Below, piece by piece: positions 53,785 to 62,917 of a stretch of 64,000 nt of DNA. Numbering within the stretch: position 1 is the stretch's first letter; each line of letters begins with the position of its first letter. The DNA is taken from positions 1 through 64,000 of the forward strand of contig NZ_JAGOLP010000002.1 in assembly GCF_017994015.1 (NCBI RefSeq). Direction: 5' to 3'. The DNA comes from Ferrovibrio sp. GTDB lineage: Bacteria; Pseudomonadota; Alphaproteobacteria; Ferrovibrionales; Ferrovibrionaceae. The notes below the pieces were generated by a model. It ran no database searches and had not been told where the DNA came from. It saw nothing but the letters and a program-made list of their open reading frames with translations. The translations under genes and the position numbers were made by a program.

Positions 53785-54899
53785 GCCTGGATGTCGATAT
53801 CCGCCACCAGCAGGGCGATTTCACCCTGGAAGCGCAATTTCAATGCGGCCCGGGCGTTACCGCGCTATTTGGCCGTTCCGGCGCTGGCAAGACCACGCTG
53901 GTGAATCTGATCGCCGGGCTTTTGCGACCGCAGCAGGGCCGCATCGTGGTAGATGGCCGTGTGCTGGTGGATAGCGAGAAACGGATTTTCCTGCCGCCGC
54001 ATAAACGCCGCATCGGCTATGTGTTTCAGGAGGCGCGGCTGCTGCCGCATCTCGATGTACGGCGCAACCTGCTCTATGGCCGCTGGCTGAATGGCGGCGG
54101 CAATGATGGCTTTGCGCATACCGTGGCGTTGCTCGGGCTGGAGGATTTGTTGCAGCGCCGGCCCGGCACATTATCCGGCGGCGAGAAACAGCGTGTTGCC
54201 ATCGGCCGCGCCCTGCTGGCCCGCCCCAGCCTGCTGTTGCTGGATGAACCGCTGGCTTCGCTGGATGCGGCGCGCAAGGAGGAAATCCTGCCCTATCTGG
54301 AACGGCTGCGCGATGAATTGCATATCCCGATTGTGCATGTGAGCCACGCCTTGCCGGAAGTGACGCGGCTGGCCACCCATGTGGTGCTGCTCTCGCAGGG
54401 CCGGGTGGAAGCAGTGGGGAGCGTGGCCGAACTGGCGGCGCGGCTGGATCTTTATCCGCTGACCGGGCGTTACGAAGCCGGTGCCGTGCTGGCTGCTGAA
54501 TTGCTGGCGCATGATGCTGCGCATGGTTTGAGCGAATTACACAGCCCGGCCGGCCGGCTGCTGGTGCCGCAGCTTGATCTGCCGCCCGGCGCCCGGCTGA
54601 ATATCCGCATCCGCGCCCGCGACGTGACGCTGTTTCTGGCCCCGCCCGAAGGCAGCAGTGCCTTGAATGTGTTGCGCGGCCGGGTGAGCGAAATCGCCCG
54701 GCGCGACGGCGCGGCGGTGGATGTGAAACTGGATTGCGGCACGGATCAGAACAGCCCCGGCGCCGTCCTCATCGCCCGCATCACGGCCTTATCGGCCGAG
54801 CGGCTGCGCCTGGCGCCGGGCATGCAGCTTTATGCCGCAATCAAGACCGTGGCGATGGATCGCCGCGGCATCACCGGGCTGGGGCCGCCAGCGTTATAA
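53781..54899 (+). CDS. modC: molybdate ABC transporter ATPase ModC
   Basis: 372-aa ATPase. Walker A GRSGAGKTT, signature LSGGEKQRVAIGRAL, Walker B LLLLDEPLASLD, then a C-terminal TOBE/MOP domain (about 300-365) that can bind molybdate and gate transport. With ModA and ModB forms the high-affinity molybdate importer. Confidence 0.97.
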   Translation: MSLDVDIRHQQGDFTLEAQFQCGPGVTALFGRSGAGKTTLVNLIAGLLRPQQGRIVVDGRVLVDSEKRIFLPPHKRRIGYVFQEARLLPHLDVRRNLLYGRWLNGGGNDGFAHTVALLGLEDLLQRRPGTLSGGEKQRVAIGRALLARPSLLLLDEPLASLDAARKEEILPYLERLRDELHIPIVHVSHALPEVTRLATHVVLLSQGRVEAVGSVAELAARLDLYPLTGRYEAGAVLAAELLAHDAAHGLSELHSPAGRLLVPQLDLPPGARLNIRIRARDVTLFLAPPEGSSALNVLRGRVSEIARRDGAAVDVKLDCGTDQNSPGAVLIARITALSAERLRLAPGMQLYAAIKTVAMDRRGITGLGPPAL

Positions 54900-54926
54900 T
54901 CTCTGTACAGGATGGCCGATCCGGAT

Positions 54927-54948
54927 ATTATGGTCAGAATTATGGTCA
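54927..54948. repeat. direct repeat upstream of toxin-antitoxin pair
   Basis: ATTATGGTCA occurs at 54927-54936 and 54939-54948, 12 bases apart, just before the antitoxin gene. Probable autoregulatory operator of the Phd/VapC pair; the same TTATGGTCAT string also occurs in the modA operator. Confidence 0.45.
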
Positions 54949-54965
54949 TATTTCTGGAGCCTGTG

Positions 54966-55202
54966 ATGGGTGTTTATGGCGTGGCCGATGCAAAAGCCCA
55001 ATTGAGCGACCTGATCGAACGCAGCCTGCGCGGCGAAGAGGTGGTGATTACGCGCCACGGCAAGCCGGCAGTGCGATTGCTGCCGGCCGAGCACCGCGCA
55101 CCGGTGGATATCGCCGCGCTGCGCACGGCTCTGGCGCGCCAGCCGAAATTGAAGCGCTCCATGGTGCAGGATATCGTGGCAGAGCGGCGTAAATCACGCT
55201 GA
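54966..55202 (+). CDS. Phd/YefM-family antitoxin
   Basis: 78-aa protein; VADAKAQLSDLIERSLRGEEVVITRHGKPAVRLLP is the Phd/YefM DNA-binding fold, and the C-terminal helix neutralises the toxin. ATG 54966; three bases separate it from the toxin gene. Confidence 0.9.
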   Translation: MGVYGVADAKAQLSDLIERSLRGEEVVITRHGKPAVRLLPAEHRAPVDIAALRTALARQPKLKRSMVQDIVAERRKSR

Positions 55203-55205
55203 CCC

Positions 55206-55625
55206 GTGTTTTACCTGGATACCAGCTTCATCGCCCCGGCTTTTGTGCATGAAGCACAATCGGAAGCCTGTCTCGACTGGCTGGCCGCCAAAGCCGCCGG
55301 CAGCCTCTATGCCAGCGCCTGGGTACAGACCGAATTTGCCAGTGCCGTGGCCCGCAAGCGGCGCCAGCGCGAGATCAGGCCGAGCCATGCGGCAGCGGCG
55401 CTGACGGGCTTCAACGACTGGCTGGGCAATAGCTGCGTGTTGCTGCCGGTGGAAGTAATCGACTTTGAGCGCGCTGCCGCGATGATCGGACAACCGGGCG
55501 TTAGCCTGCGCGCCGGCGACGCCCTGCATCTTGCCGTGGTGGAGCGCGGCCATCTGGCATTAAAAAGCTACGATAGCGGCCTGTTGCGCGCCGCCAAGGC
55601 CCTCGGCATCAGCATTGCGGATTGA
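55206..55625 (+). CDS. VapC-type PIN-domain toxin
   Basis: 139-aa ribonuclease toxin. PIN acids are D5 (FYLDTS), E43 (QTEFAS), D105 (AGDALHLA) and D123. GTG start at 55206 (acceptable for the family). By family knowledge it cleaves tRNA or rRNA when unopposed by the antitoxin encoded just upstream. Confidence 0.92.
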   Translation: MFYLDTSFIAPAFVHEAQSEACLDWLAAKAAGSLYASAWVQTEFASAVARKRRQREIRPSHAAAALTGFNDWLGNSCVLLPVEVIDFERAAAMIGQPGVSLRAGDALHLAVVERGHLALKSYDSGLLRAAKALGISIAD

Positions 55626-55638
55626 TGGCATCACGCTC

Positions 55639-56127
55639 CTATAATTCTCGCCCGCGCCAGTCGAAGAACACGGTGAGGCCGAGCACCACATCCACCATCA
55701 CACCATCATCGGCCAGCGGCAAAAAAAGCCGTTCCAACGAAAACACCCGCGTCTCATGCGGCAAATAAGCCTGGCCACGAAACCAGATCGGCTGCCGTTC
55801 GGCCACCAGATGGCGCAATTGCAACAAGGGCGGCGCATCAGCGGCGATGAAAGTTTCAACAAAATCGCCCGGCGCCGCCAGGATGCCCATACGCCGCATG
55901 GCGCCGCCCACCAGGCGCATGCGAAAACGCGGCGGCCGATCCACCACATCCATCAGCCAGACATTCTCCAGCAATTTCGGAATCCGCAGCGGATCAATCT
56001 GGCGCCGCCCGGGTAACAGGCCGGCAGCCGGCGCGCATTCACGCCAATAGGCATGCAGCAGCCGGATTTTCGGGTGTGCATCCTCGGGCAGCAGGAAAGT
56101 GGCATCAGGCATGGGCATTCTTGCCAT
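55639..56127 (-). CDS. PAS-like domain protein (PAS_5 type)
   Basis: 162-aa cytoplasmic protein. LLHAYWRECAPAAGLLPGRRQIDPLRIPKLLENVWLMDVVDRPPRFRMRLVGGAMRRM and a C-terminal beta pair with RVFSLERLFLPLADDG match the single-domain PAS_5 proteins of alphaproteobacteria. Ligand and partner unknown. Converges on the VapC gene. Confidence 0.7.
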   Translation of the reverse strand: MARMPMPDATFLLPEDAHPKIRLLHAYWRECAPAAGLLPGRRQIDPLRIPKLLENVWLMDVVDRPPRFRMRLVGGAMRRMGILAAPGDFVETFIAADAPPLLQLRHLVAERQPIWFRGQAYLPHETRVFSLERLFLPLADDGVMVDVVLGLTVFFDWRGREL

Positions 56128-56291
56128 GGCGGCGAGGGCGCCACTCTAGCGCGGTTTCCGATTTGGAAAAACCACCAGAAAACCGTATTTTTTCAATGCA
56201 CTACGCGCGCAGGGATTGCAACCCCCCGAGGCTTTCCGAGCCAGCGCCGGAACCGTACACTTAGCCGGTCGCCCGTATCCGGAGTGCGTAA

Positions 56292-56765
56292 ATGGCCGCC
56301 GTGCCGCATATCGATGCCGCGCTGGAAGCCTGGAAAATCACCCAGGCGCGTCAGTTGATCGAGACCGTGTCGTTTCATCGCTGGGCCGGATTGCGCCTGC
56401 AGGAACTGGCCCCCGGCCTGTGCCGGCTGGGTTTCCAGGCCGGCGGCGACCTGATCGTGATCGGCGGCTATGTGCATGGCGGCATCCTCAATGGCCTGCT
56501 GGAACCCGCCGCCTATGGTGCGCTGATCACCGCGCTACAGCCCGGCGAACATGCCGTGACGGTGGATATCCATGTGCAGCATCTGCGTTCGGTGCCGGCC
56601 GCCGCCGAAGCGGTGCTGACCGGCCGCATGATCAGGCGCGGCAAGGCCCTGGGCTTCCTGGAAGCCGATTGCCATGTGGATGGTCAGCTTTGCACCCAGG
56701 CCCGCATCACCAAGGCGATCAGCGCCGCCAACCCGCCAGGCAGCGGAGGCAAGGCAGCGGCGTGA
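56292..56765 (+). CDS. PaaI-type hot-dog thioesterase
   Basis: 157-aa PaaI/YbgC-type protein with GYVHGGILNGLLEPAAYGAL, the typical HGG helix, and TVDIHVQHLRSVPAAAEAVLTGRMIRRGKALGFLEADCHVDGQLCTQA. Acyl-CoA thioesterase of unknown specificity. Its stop overlaps the helicase GTG start (GTGA), so the two are coupled. Confidence 0.85.
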   Translation: MAAVPHIDAALEAWKITQARQLIETVSFHRWAGLRLQELAPGLCRLGFQAGGDLIVIGGYVHGGILNGLLEPAAYGALITALQPGEHAVTVDIHVQHLRSVPAAAEAVLTGRMIRRGKALGFLEADCHVDGQLCTQARITKAISAANPPGSGGKAAA

Positions 56766-59695
56766 ATGCCCAGGCGCCAATACGCGGCATAACAGGCCGG
56801 CAGGAAAGCAGCCAAGCGGCGGGCCATGCTGCCGACGGCCGTGTGCTCTGCGTGCTGGGGCCGACCAATACCGGCAAGACGCATCTGGCGGTGGAGCGCC
56901 TGCTGGGCCACAAAAGCGGCATCATCGGCCTGCCTTTGCGCCTGCTGGCGCGTGAGATTTACGACCGCGCCGTGGCGCTGAAAGGCCCGGGCCGGGTGGC
57001 TTTGGTCACCGGCGAGGAAAAGATCATCCCGCCCAATGCCGCCTGGTTTGTCTGCACCGTGGAGGCGATGCCGCTGGAACGCGGCTATGATTTCCTCTGC
57101 GTCGACGAAATCCAGCTTTGCGGCGATGCCGAGCGCGGCCATATCTTCACCGAACGGCTACTGCATGCGCGCGGCCAGCAGGAAACCATGTTTCTGGGCG
57201 CCGATACCATGCGGGCGCTGATCCGCCGCCTGGTGCCGCAGGCCGAATTTATCGCCCGGCCACGGCTTTCGGCGCTGGAATATGCCGGGCCGAAAAAACT
57301 CTCGCGCCTGCCGCCACGCTCGGCGGTGGTGGCTTTCTCGGCCAGCGATGTTTATGCCATCGCCGAATTGCTGCGGCGCCAGCGCGGCGGCGCGGCGGTG
57401 GTGCTAGGGGCGCTCAGCCCGCGCGCCCGCAACGCCCAGGTGGCGATGTTCCAGAACCGCGAAGTGGACGTGATGGTGGCCACCGATGCCATCGGCATGG
57501 GCCTCAATCTTGATATCGAGCATATGGCCTTTGCCGAAACCAGCAAGTTTGATGGCATTTCGATCCGGCCGCTGACACCTTCCGAACTGGGCCAGATTGC
57601 CGGCCGCGCCGGGCGGCATATGCGCAACGGCACCTTCGGCACCACCAACAACCCCTATGGCGGCGACAATCCGCAGCTAGACCCGGATATCATCGAGAAA
57701 ATCGAAAACCACCGCTTTGACCCGATCCGGCAGGCACGCTGGCGCAATGCGGCGCTGGATTATCGCAGCCCGCAAGCCCTGCTGCGCAGCCTGGAAACGC
57801 CGGCGCCGCGCGACGGCCTGATGCGCGCCCGCGATGCCGATGATTACCTGGCGCTGAAAGCCCTGATGCAGGATGCCGACACCTTGCACCGCGCCCAGGG
57901 CCGCGACCGCATCGGCCTGCTGTGGCAGGTGTGTGAAATCCCCGATTTCCGCAAAAGCCTGCATGATGGCCATATCCGCCTGCTGAGCCAGATCTACCGC
58001 CATCTCTGCGACCGCGATGGCCGCCTGCCAAGCGACTGGGTGGCCGGCCAGCTGGCCCGCATCGACCGCAGCGACGGCGATATCGACACGCTGTCGAACC
58101 GCCTGGCGCATATCCGCACCTGGACCTATGTCGCCAATCGCGGCCAGGCGGCAACCGGCAAATCGGCTGGCTGGCTTGACGACGCGGCACTTTGGCAGGA
58201 AAAGACACGGGCAATCGAGGATCGCCTGTCTGACGCCCTGCATGAGCGGCTGACCCAGCGCTTTGTTGATCGCCGCGCCACGGTGCTGACCCGGCACCTG
58301 CGTGATTTCAAAACACTTGATATTCGTATCGCAGAGGATGACGCGCTCATGGTTGAAGGCGAGAGCATCGGCAGGATCGTCGGTTTGCGCTTTGCCCCGG
58401 ACGGGCACGAGACCAGCGAGGAACAGCGCGCCCTGCGCGCCGCCGCGCATCGGGCGCTCGGCCCGGCCCTGGAGGAACGCGCGCGCGAAATCCTTGGCCT
58501 GGGCGATGAGCGTTTTGGCCTGTCGCCGGACGGCGCGATCATCCTCAAGGACGATCCGATCCATGCCCATGGCACACCGCTGGCCAAACTGGCCAAGGGG
58601 CCGATGCCGTTGGAGCCGAAACTTGTGCTGCTGGCCGATGAAGCGCTGCCGGCGGAGCATCGCCGTGCCGTGGAAGACCGCCTGCAACGCTGGCTGGATG
58701 CGCATCTGCGCCTGCATTTAGGCGACCTCTACCGCCTGCGCGATGCCGATCTGAAGGGCGCTGCGCGTGGCCTGGCCTTCCAGCTTGCCACCGATTTCGG
58801 CACCGTTCTCCGCGAGGATGTGAACGATCTTTTGCGCGCCATGGACCAGGCGGCGCGGCATCCCTTGCGCCGCTTCGGCGTCACGTTTGGCGAGATGCAT
58901 ATCTTCCTGCCCAAGCTGCTCAAGCCGAAGCCGAGCCAGCTCAAGACCCTGCTGTTTTCGATCAACAATGAACGCACGCCGCTGGCGCCGCCGCCGCCCG
59001 GCCTGACCTCGCTCGACATCCTGGAACCGCGCCCGGAACGCTGGTGGCTTGCCGCCGGCTTCCTCAAGGTGGAGAACCGCGCCTACCGGCTCGATATCGT
59101 GCAGCGCATCGCCGAGGGCGCGCGCAAGGCCGAGCATGAGGCCAAGCATCCGCCGGCCCTGTTCTCGATCTCGCCAGTGACCCCGGCGGCGCCTGTGACA
59201 CCGGCAGCGCCCGTGACCCCGGCAGACCCGGCTGCCGCGGCTGAAATCACTGCCGAGCAGGCGACCGAAACTTTGGCCACCGAGGAAGCCGAGGCGCCCG
59301 GTGAAGTGGCTTTGGAAGCCGTGGTGGAAGCCGAAGCCCAGGCTGAGGCTGCAACCGAAGCCCCGGCTGAGACCCCGGCCGAAACTGCCAAGCCGGCCCA
59401 GGGCCAGGCCCAGGCACGCCGCAAGCCGCGCCAGGATGGGTCTTTCCCGCCGGCAGTGGAATGGATGAACCTGGCCGGCTGCGGCCCGGAGCAGATCCGC
59501 CTGCTGCTGATCAAGCTGGGCTATCGCCCGGTGCAGCGCAGCCTGGAGGAAGGCCAGCCGGCGATCGAGATGTTTGTGCGCTCGGGCAAGGCGATCCAGG
59601 CCAAGCGCCAGCGCGAGCAGGAAAAGCGCCAGCGCGAAGCCGAAATCATCAAGGACAGCCCCTTCGCCGCCCTGGCCAAGCTGAAGCAGCGGTAG
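56762..59695 (+). CDS. SUV3-like superfamily-2 RNA helicase with low-complexity tail
   Basis: 977 aa. Walker A GPTNTGKT at 33-40 and the DEIQ box (VDEIQL) near 117, motif VI QIAGRAGRHMRNG, followed by SUV3-type helical domains; residues about 800-890 are a Pro/Ala/Thr/Glu-rich segment, then a basic C-terminal domain with FPPAVEWMNLAGCGPEQIRLLLIKLGYRPVQ. Relatives unwind RNA, mitochondrial SUV3 in degradosomes. GTG 56762 is chosen because it overlaps the preceding stop and no ATG lies before the Walker motif. Confidence 0.88.
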   Translation: MNAQAPIRGITGRQESSQAAGHAADGRVLCVLGPTNTGKTHLAVERLLGHKSGIIGLPLRLLAREIYDRAVALKGPGRVALVTGEEKIIPPNAAWFVCTVEAMPLERGYDFLCVDEIQLCGDAERGHIFTERLLHARGQQETMFLGADTMRALIRRLVPQAEFIARPRLSALEYAGPKKLSRLPPRSAVVAFSASDVYAIAELLRRQRGGAAVVLGALSPRARNAQVAMFQNREVDVMVATDAIGMGLNLDIEHMAFAETSKFDGISIRPLTPSELGQIAGRAGRHMRNGTFGTTNNPYGGDNPQLDPDIIEKIENHRFDPIRQARWRNAALDYRSPQALLRSLETPAPRDGLMRARDADDYLALKALMQDADTLHRAQGRDRIGLLWQVCEIPDFRKSLHDGHIRLLSQIYRHLCDRDGRLPSDWVAGQLARIDRSDGDIDTLSNRLAHIRTWTYVANRGQAATGKSAGWLDDAALWQEKTRAIEDRLSDALHERLTQRFVDRRATVLTRHLRDFKTLDIRIAEDDALMVEGESIGRIVGLRFAPDGHETSEEQRALRAAAHRALGPALEERAREILGLGDERFGLSPDGAIILKDDPIHAHGTPLAKLAKGPMPLEPKLVLLADEALPAEHRRAVEDRLQRWLDAHLRLHLGDLYRLRDADLKGAARGLAFQLATDFGTVLREDVNDLLRAMDQAARHPLRRFGVTFGEMHIFLPKLLKPKPSQLKTLLFSINNERTPLAPPPPGLTSLDILEPRPERWWLAAGFLKVENRAYRLDIVQRIAEGARKAEHEAKHPPALFSISPVTPAAPVTPAAPVTPADPAAAAEITAEQATETLATEEAEAPGEVALEAVVEAEAQAEAATEAPAETPAETAKPAQGQAQARRKPRQDGSFPPAVEWMNLAGCGPEQIRLLLIKLGYRPVQRSLEEGQPAIEMFVRSGKAIQAKRQREQEKRQREAEIIKDSPFAALAKLKQR
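59174..59230 (+). repeat. PVTPAA-coding repeats in helicase tail
   Basis: Three tandem copies of an 18-base unit encoding PVTPAA/PVTPAD, in the acidic low-complexity linker. Short in-frame repeat likely variable between strains. Confidence 0.7.
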
Positions 59696-59723
59696 GCGCA
59701 GGCCGCACCCGTCCGCTCCATTC

Positions 59724-59803
59724 CGTCGTCACCCCCGGGCTTGACCCGGGGGTCTTTCACTGCCTGACCGAGATGCCCGGGTCTGCGCCCGGGCATGACG
59801 ACG
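59724..59803. repeat. palindromic intergenic repeat, copy D
   Basis: CCGTCGTCA-CCCCCGGGCTTGACCCGGGGG hairpin and right arm GCCCGGGTCTGCGCCCGGGC followed by ATGACGACG. Located between the helicase gene and tRNA-Arg; may terminate the helicase transcript. Confidence 0.8.
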
Positions 59804-59860
59804 TGAAAAAGTGTCGCCGCATTGCCTCAGCCGTCAGGGCGCGGTAGGTTCCGCGCCAAC

Positions 59861-59937
59861 GTCTCCGTAGCTCAGCTGGATAGAGCGGCTGCGTCCTAAG
59901 CAGCGGGTCGGGAGTTCGAATCTCTCCGGGGACGCCA
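59861..59937 (+). tRNA. tRNA-Arg (anticodon CCU)
   Basis: 77-base cloverleaf with encoded CCA. Acceptor GTCTCCG pairs with CGGGGAC (one G-U). Anticodon arm GCTGC-GTCCTAA-GCAGC puts CCT at positions 34-36, reading AGG arginine codons. T-loop TTCGAAT is standard. Confidence 0.95.
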
Positions 59938-60010
59938 TTTCCACATCTCACAGCAAATCATGTTTCCATCAGGCGTTTGATGGTTTGCATCGGCATTCAA
60001 ACCGCTTGCT

Positions 60011-60766
60011 TCACGCCTCGTTATAGGCGCGGCGCACACCCTCCGGCACCAGCCTTGGATCAATGTCGATTTCGTTGAGATGGCGGCGGTAGAGCTGCTT
60101 CACTTCATCCACTGTTGCGGCCTCGGCGAGCCAGCCATGATTATGGCCGGAACCCGTATTTGAACCAAACGCCGCCACAACGGCAGACACTGCCGCATCG
60201 ACCTGGCGATTGCCTTCCAGCGAGACCGGGCCGGCATAGCTGAAAGCGGCCACCGCCTTGAGGCCGCAAAAGCTGTAGCGTTTGCGCGGCTCAAGCGGGG
60301 TTTTCCAATCATTGATGCGGCTGGTCTTGAGCCGTGCCGTTTCACCCTGTTCCTGATACAGCCAGGCCACCTGGCGCCAGCGCCGATTGGCCGGGCTATC
60401 CAGATTGCGGCTGGGCGGATGGCGCAGATCGTCGTAATCCGGCCGTGCCGCAAGCTGCGCCGGCACACCATCCGGGGCTTTGCCAACCAAAGCGGAAATC
60501 AACGGCACCGCTGCGGCGGCGCTGAGCCGGTAGACCTCGGCGCCACCATGAGCAAGCTGGGCATTATATGGCCGCAAAGCCGCCTTGATGCGGGTTTCGA
60601 CCGGCGTGGCATCGTCAAACAGCCAGATTGCGTGGCAAGCTATGGTCGCCGGTGAATAGCTGCTGGCATGGCGCAGGCAATCAAGCGCTGCCGCATCACG
60701 GCAACGCCCGATCTTGACCCGATCCGGGAAGCGACTTTCGGTGAAGAGATACAGCGAGCGGCTCAT
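60011..60766 (-). CDS. GIY-YIG/T5orf172-like nuclease-domain protein
   Basis: 251 aa. The N-terminal 90 residues resemble a GIY-YIG-like (T5orf172/MUG113) domain: LYLFTESRFPDRVKIGRCRDAAAL, then CHAIWLFDDATPVETRIKAALRPY and a GGAEVYRLS end where the catalytic Glu is expected. The rest (110-250) is unrecognised. ATG 60766 (MSRSLYLF) chosen. Gene lies 73 bases beyond tRNA-Arg. Such domains occur in phage and defence genes, but no integrase is next to it. Confidence 0.6.
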   Translation of the reverse strand: MSRSLYLFTESRFPDRVKIGRCRDAAALDCLRHASSYSPATIACHAIWLFDDATPVETRIKAALRPYNAQLAHGGAEVYRLSAAAAVPLISALVGKAPDGVPAQLAARPDYDDLRHPPSRNLDSPANRRWRQVAWLYQEQGETARLKTSRINDWKTPLEPRKRYSFCGLKAVAAFSYAGPVSLEGNRQVDAAVSAVVAAFGSNTGSGHNHGWLAEAATVDEVKQLYRRHLNEIDIDPRLVPEGVRRAYNEA

Positions 60767-60808
60767 CGGCGGGCGGCGCATCGCAGCGGCCCATACGGGC
60801 CGACTGCC

Positions 60809-61618
60809 TCAGCTTTCCTTCACCAATACCGGGGCCGAGAAGCTGTAGCCGATGCCGTAGACCATCTTGATCGGGGCTTCGCCGCCGCTGGTTTCCTCGA
60901 TCTTGCGGCGCAGGCGGCGCACCAGGGCATCAATCGAGCGGTCTTCGGCGCGCAAGGAGGGACGCGACAGCACACGGGCGATTTCATCGCGCGGGCAGGG
61001 CTTGCCGGCGCGTTCCACCAGGGCGGAGAGAAACGCCACTTCGCTGCCGGTGAGGCGGATCACGGCGCCATTGGGCGCCAGCAACTGCCATTGCATCGGC
61101 TGGAAGGCCCAGCCCGGCTCGGATGCAGCGGGCGCGGCCTGGGCGGAGGGGGCGGCTGGGGCGGCATCCGCTTCGTTTGCGCCAGCAGCGGCAGCAGCAG
61201 CGTCGTTACCGCGATTCTGCTCCAGCCGGCGCAACACCGAGCGGATCGTGGCCTCGATCTCGCGCAAGCTGGCATGTTTCACCAGATAGGCATCGGCGCC
61301 GCTTTCCAGCCCCTCCACCCGATCATCGGCGCCGCTGCGCATGGTGAGCATGACAATGCCGCAATCGGATTGCCGGCGCAGCTCGCGCGCCAGGTCAAAG
61401 CCATTGCCATCCGGCAGGTTGACATCCAGCAGCACCAGATCGGGCGCGCCATGCCAGGCGATATGGTTGCGGAAACCATAGGCATCGCCCAGGCCGGTGA
61501 CGCTGTAGCCATGGGCGAGCAGGAAATCCACCAGATCAACCCGCAAGGATGGTTCGTCTTCAACAACGAGCACCTTTGTGGGATCGGTCACGGCATTGCC
61601 TTCGGCGCGGGGAAGCAT
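60809..61618 (-). CDS. OmpR-family response regulator
   Basis: 269 aa. Receiver: VVEDEPSLRVDLVDFLLAHGY, phosphoacceptor in LVLLDVNLPDGNGFD, and a KH (VKHASL) where KP is usual. A 35-residue Ala-rich linker precedes a winged-helix Trans_reg_C domain (LTGSEVAFLSALVERAGKPCPRDEIARVL, RSIDALVRRLRRKIE). ATG 61618 used; GTG 61591 is possible. Series with the pentapeptide and histidine kinase genes upstream on the same strand suggests a two-component system. Confidence 0.92.
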   Translation of the reverse strand: MLPRAEGNAVTDPTKVLVVEDEPSLRVDLVDFLLAHGYSVTGLGDAYGFRNHIAWHGAPDLVLLDVNLPDGNGFDLARELRRQSDCGIVMLTMRSGADDRVEGLESGADAYLVKHASLREIEATIRSVLRRLEQNRGNDAAAAAAGANEADAAPAAPSAQAAPAASEPGWAFQPMQWQLLAPNGAVIRLTGSEVAFLSALVERAGKPCPRDEIARVLSRPSLRAEDRSIDALVRRLRRKIEETSGGEAPIKMVYGIGYSFSAPVLVKES

Positions 61619-61678
61619 TGGGTCAGTATAAGAAAAAATCCGGGTCCGTCGACTACCTGCGGCATGTCTAAACGAGAC

Positions 61679-62917
61679 TTAAATATCGCAACCCGCGGTA
61701 TTGGCGCCAACCGCCTGCAAGCCATCCCGGCGGGCATCGCCAAAGCGCGAGCCGCGCAGGTCGGATTCGTTGAGATTGACCCGGCTGAGATTGGCCGGCC
61801 AGGTGCGGCCGGTATATTTGCCGGCCGGATCGCGCAGCGGCACCGAGAGGAAACGCGCGCCGCGCGCCTTGCAGCGCAGCAGCACCGCCCCGGCCAGATT
61901 GGCGCCATCCAGCACCGAGCCATCGAGATAGGCGCCGGTCAGGTCAGCATCCGACAGGTCTGCCAGGGTGAGATCGGCTTCCGACAGCACGGCATTACGC
62001 AGATCGGCGCCGCGCAGCATGGCGGCACGCAGGTCGGAAGCGGATAGATCAAGCCCGATCAGCGAGCGGCCGCCGAGATCAAGCCGGGTGCCGCCGCTGC
62101 CATTGGTGTTGATCCACAGGCTGTGTTCATCAATCAGCGGGACCAGCCAGTCGGGCAGGTCGGCGCTGTTGCGGCGGCGGATCGCGCCGCTGAGATCGGC
62201 ACCGGCAAAATCGGCGCGCGCCAGATCAACATTGCGCAGATTGGCGCCGGTCAGGTCGGCGCCAACAAATTTGGCACCGTTGATCTGGGCGCCGATCAGT
62301 GTGACTTCACGCAGCCGGGCGCCGGAAAAATCCGCCCCGGTCAGGTCAGCGCCGGCCAGGTTGACGGCAAACATGTTGGCGCGGGCAAAATTCGCCCCCT
62401 TGGCGGAAGACAGCTTCAATGTCGAATTGCTCAGATCGGCGCCGGAGAAATCGGCACGGTCGATCGAGACATTCGACAGGTTGGTGGCGCGCTCTTCCTT
62501 TTCCTCGCGGCCGTTCGTCCATTTCACCACCTGGCCGGGGCGCAGATCGGCATCGCGTAGCACGGCATCATTCAGCTTGGCATGGGCCAGATTGGCGCCG
62601 CGCAGATCGGCACGCATGAAACTGGCGCCGCACAGGTCGGCATTGGAAAAATCCACGCCAAACAGGTCGGCGGCATCACAGCGTGCGCCACGCAGCATGG
62701 CATCGGTGATGGTGCAGCCGGTCAGCACCGCGCCGCGCAGATCCAGATTCAGCCCGCCCAGGCCGGAAATATCCAGCGTGCGCATGATCAGGCGCTGGCC
62801 ATTGGGCAGGTTGGAGGTGAAGCGGGCATGCAAAGCCGCCGCCTTGAGAAACACGCGCAAATTCGGATTCAGGCTTTGCGGCGCTGCTTCGCCCAAGGAT
62901 TCCTGCCCGATGGCCAT
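61679..62917 (-). CDS. pentapeptide-repeat protein
   Basis: 412 aa built of A(D/N)LxX pentapeptide repeats in three blocks of right-handed quadrilateral beta-helix, separated by a linker RPGQVVKWTNGREEKEERA and by DLPDWLVPLIDEHSLWINTNGSGGTRLDLGGR, the latter being a recurrent motif in alphaproteobacterial pentapeptide proteins. No catalytic domain. The first 45 residues are helical. ATG 62917; the frame is open to a TTG at 62989. Sits between kinase and response-regulator genes. Family members include DNA-mimic proteins, but function here is unknown. Confidence 0.88.
   Translation of the reverse strand: MAIGQESLGEAAPQSLNPNLRVFLKAAALHARFTSNLPNGQRLIMRTLDISGLGGLNLDLRGAVLTGCTITDAMLRGARCDAADLFGVDFSNADLCGASFMRADLRGANLAHAKLNDAVLRDADLRPGQVVKWTNGREEKEERATNLSNVSIDRADFSGADLSNSTLKLSSAKGANFARANMFAVNLAGADLTGADFSGARLREVTLIGAQINGAKFVGADLTGANLRNVDLARADFAGADLSGAIRRRNSADLPDWLVPLIDEHSLWINTNGSGGTRLDLGGRSLIGLDLSASDLRAAMLRGADLRNAVLSEADLTLADLSDADLTGAYLDGSVLDGANLAGAVLLRCKARGARFLSVPLRDPAGKYTGRTWPANLSRVNLNESDLRGSRFGDARRDGLQAVGANTAGCDI

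Noticed and set aside
56216..56761. N-terminal extension of the helicase frame upstream of 56762
   Set aside because: It lies over the PaaI-type gene in another frame and has Arg/Pro-rich shadow composition; the GTG at 56762 overlaps the PaaI stop as expected for coupling.
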